Assembly (NCBI GenBank): GCA_947589115.1 | Contig: CANPZP010000018.1 | Span: forward strand, 1 to 32,701 | DNA from: Candidatus Gastranaerophilales bacterium | GTDB lineage: Bacteria; Cyanobacteriota; Vampirovibrionia; Gastranaerophilales; Gastranaerophilaceae | Length of the DNA stretch: 32,701 nucleotides | Direction: 5' to 3' | Shown here: positions 32,148-32,701 of the stretch, piece by piece | How the letters are laid out: each line of letters begins with the position of its first letter | How positions within the stretch are numbered: the first letter of the stretch is position 1 | Made by a program: the position numbers and the translations under genes | The notes under the pieces: generated by a model | What the model was told of the DNA's origin: nothing | Database searches by the model: none | What the model saw: only the letters and a program-made list of their open reading frames with translations

Positions 32148-32701
32148 CTAACGTTGTGCTTTTACATCAAATGACCTGTCTATTAACTCTCTTTCATAAG
32201 TATAACTATTACTACTATCATTTTCAGGAATAAAAACTTTACCGTCCCATCTGACGAGGGCTTTTAATCCTACGGGAGCATTGGGAGCACTTGAATATGA
32301 GCCGCACGCAGAAGAAATCGAATGGTTTGTTCTTACTGCCGAGAGAGTTTTTAACTCTTTATCAGTTAAAGTTCTGTCCATACATATAATATTATTACTA
32401 CCAGATAAATTTCCTATCGGAAGGTGCCAGAATCTTATACCGTCAGTAGTAATAATTTGGGGATTTATATACGAGCCTCCATTAGAAGCACTACAATTTT
32501 CCTTAGATGTGTTTAAATGGTCAGCAATTCTGGAGCAAAATCCATACTGTGCATAACCGCTACTTCCATGCATAACTATAGTGCCACCACCATCTGCAGA
32601 TGCGTTATCTTCCCATATTTTATCCGTTTGAGCACCTTCATTAATCAGTAATTCAGTAGCATTACCGACAGCGGATTGGAGGGAGTAAAGAGCTTTTTTG
32701 T
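32148..32701 (-). CDS. Pseudopilin-like protein, N-terminus outside window
   Basis: The frame stays open to the right window edge, so the start is missing; 184 codons are visible. The visible N-terminal part (KKALYSLQSAVGNATELLINEGA) looks like the helix-plus-loop start of the type IV pilin/pseudopilin globular domain. Later: Cys residues at several positions (FCSRIADHL, ENCSAS, IICMDR, SSACGS), a TTDGIRFWHLPIG strand pair and ALVRWDGKVFIPENDSS, typical of the pilin-like proteins in this lineage. Without the N-terminus the prepilin motif cannot be checked. A terminator follows. Function: probably a minor pilin or surface protein. Confidence 0.6.
   Translation of the reverse strand, partial: KKALYSLQSAVGNATELLINEGAQTDKIWEDNASADGGGTIVMHGSSGYAQYGFCSRIADHLNTSKENCSASNGGSYINPQIITTDGIRFWHLPIGNLSGSNNIICMDRTLTDKELKTLSAVRTNHSISSACGSYSSAPNAPVGLKALVRWDGKVFIPENDSSNSYTYERELIDRSFDVKAQR

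Noticed and set aside
1-32701. tRNA, rRNA, CRISPR, IS elements, prophage or toxin-antitoxin genes
   Set aside because: No cloverleaf with a GTTCRA arm outside genes, no regularly spaced repeats, no transposase or integrase motif, and no antitoxin/toxin pair were seen.

Overview
The window is AT-rich chromosomal DNA from a Gram-negative-type bacterium. It has two OmpH/Skp-like periplasmic proteins, a class A PBP, a DAP-type MurE and a MinCDE system. A gene block resembling the cyanobacterial and plastid ycf46/ycf35/DUF2997 group, pseudopilin-like proteins and general protein similarity point to the non-photosynthetic sister lineage of Cyanobacteria (Melainabacteria, probably gut Gastranaerophilales). 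This placement is inference from protein character only. No tRNA, rRNA, CRISPR, insertion sequence or phage module was seen.

Layout. 1-6.2 kb: the 3' end of asnS, then ruvC, a small membrane protein and mtnA, then two skp-like genes on the + strand flanking an oppositely oriented DAHP synthase (aroF), and a pyrimidine-nucleoside phosphorylase. 6.2-12.1 kb (minus): a SWIM-SNF2 helicase and a minC-minD-minE operon with its own promoter and terminator; MinE has a long acidic tail and MinC an acidic linker. 12.2-16.4 kb: an exported HExxH protein, a minus-strand pilin-like gene whose leader holds a run of nine C that puts it out of frame with its ATG, the ycf46-like AAA+ operon, and a structured RNA region ending in a terminator. 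16.4-21.6 kb: an exported metallophosphoesterase, an MBL-fold hydrolase and a TPR lipoprotein-like or secreted protein, convergent with a PHP phosphoesterase; then a polytopic membrane protein with a zinc-ribbon mini-protein, and a BioD-like protein. 21.6-32.7 kb: PBP1A (minus), a YkgJ cysteine-cluster protein (+), and a long minus-strand run rpmE / thyX-prfA-rsmH-ftsL-ftsI-murE-gpsA, which is a division and cell-wall (dcw-type) cluster fused to translation and dTMP genes. At the right edge is a truncated pseudopilin-like gene.

Working together: the right half serves peptidoglycan synthesis and septation (FtsL, FtsI, MurE, PBP1A, RsmH) and the min operon places the septum. Most other genes are housekeeping. 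The most notable signals are the C9 tract in the pilin leader, the unassigned structured RNA at 16.23-16.42 kb, the acidic MinE and MinC extensions, and several genes whose -10 boxes lie 5-6 nt from the start codon, implying leaderless or nearly leaderless mRNAs.
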